From: Pseudomonadota bacterium
Lineage (GTDB): Bacteria > Pseudomonadota > Alphaproteobacteria > Rhizobiales > Rhizobiaceae
Assembly (NCBI GenBank): GCA_023433855.1
Contig: JAEYTV010000306.1
Coordinates: 1 to 5,309, forward strand
DNA length: 5,309 nt
Direction of reading: 5' to 3'
Positions within the stretch are counted from its first letter, which is position 1, and each line of letters starts with the position of its first letter. The notes below the pieces were generated by a model. The model did not search any database. It was not told where the DNA came from and was given only the letters and a program-made list of their open reading frames with translations. Positions 5,143 through 5,309 of this stretch are shown here, piece by piece. Both the position numbers and the translations under genes were made by a program.

Positions 5143-5309
5143 CGGCTATGGCGATGCCGCCAAGCGCCAGGGCCAAAGCCACGACGTGGTAGGCATGGAG
5201 ATCTTCGCCGAGGATCGCCACCGACAGCAAGGTTCCAAAGACCGGAATGAGGTTTATGAAAAGGCCAGCCCGGTTGGCGCCTATCTTTTCGACGCCGACG
5301 ATATAGAGG
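5117..5309 (-). CDS. EamA/DMT-family membrane transporter, C-terminal part, cut by the window edge
   Basis: I translated the minus strand from the right edge to the TAG at 5119-5117 and obtained 63 residues, too short and edge-bound to stand out as a full gene. The text reads LYIVGVEKIGANRAG, LFINLIPVFGTLLSV, then AILGEDLHAYHVVALALALGG and IAIAEWGKPASH. The pattern of a small-residue loop, the NLIPVFG segment, then the L-GE-L motif and a last hydrophobic span is typical of the second EamA repeat in drug/metabolite exporters of about 280-310 residues. Two membrane spans are visible (about 14-33 and 40-56). The substrate cannot be inferred. It is convergent with the transglutaminase-like gene, with 27 nt between stops, and nothing ties it to the importer system. 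Confidence 0.85.
   Translation of the reverse strand, partial: LYIVGVEKIGANRAGLFINLIPVFGTLLSVAILGEDLHAYHVVALALALGGIAIAEWGKPASH

Overview
The window looks like a chromosomal or megaplasmid segment of a GC-rich alphaproteobacterium, most likely Rhizobiales (Rhizobium, Agrobacterium or a relative). This rests on the base composition as judged by eye, on the gene families present (an NMT1/THI5-type ABC importer beside a creatininase-family hydrolase, and a BTLCP-type transglutaminase-like secreted protein), and on protein wording familiar from that group. It is an inference, not a search result.

Layout, left to right. (1) Positions 1-2334, minus strand: an ABC importer operon read right to left, with a periplasmic substrate-binding protein (2334-1318), an 83-nt gap holding a hairpin, an ATPase (1234-412) broken by a one-base frameshift near 926-928, and the start of a permease (412 to beyond the left edge) overlapping the ATPase stop by one base. 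(2) 2335-2518: a divergent control region with several inverted repeats. (3) 2519-3481, plus strand: a LysR-family regulator. (4) 3493-4281, minus strand: a creatininase-family amidohydrolase whose stop lies 11 nt from the regulator's stop. (5) 4282-4537: a second divergent control region of 256 nt. (6) 4538-5089, plus strand: a small secreted transglutaminase-like protein that appears to have lost its catalytic residues. (7) 5117-5309, minus strand: the C-terminus of an EamA/DMT-type membrane transporter that continues beyond the right edge.

How the genes may work together (inference): the importer brings in a small, probably nitrogen-containing heterocyclic or pyrimidine-like compound, the creatininase-family enzyme opens or deacylates an amide in it, and the LysR protein senses it and controls both units. 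Supporting this, the 12-mer GAAAAGCATCAA occurs upstream of both the binding-protein gene and the creatininase gene, in the same orientation relative to each. A 10-base core of it occurs a third time in the second control region, and a one-mismatch inverted copy sits beside the first.

The points most worth a second look are this shared motif, the ATPase frameshift, and the degenerate transglutaminase-like protein. I saw no RNA genes, insertion sequences, CRISPR arrays or attachment sites.
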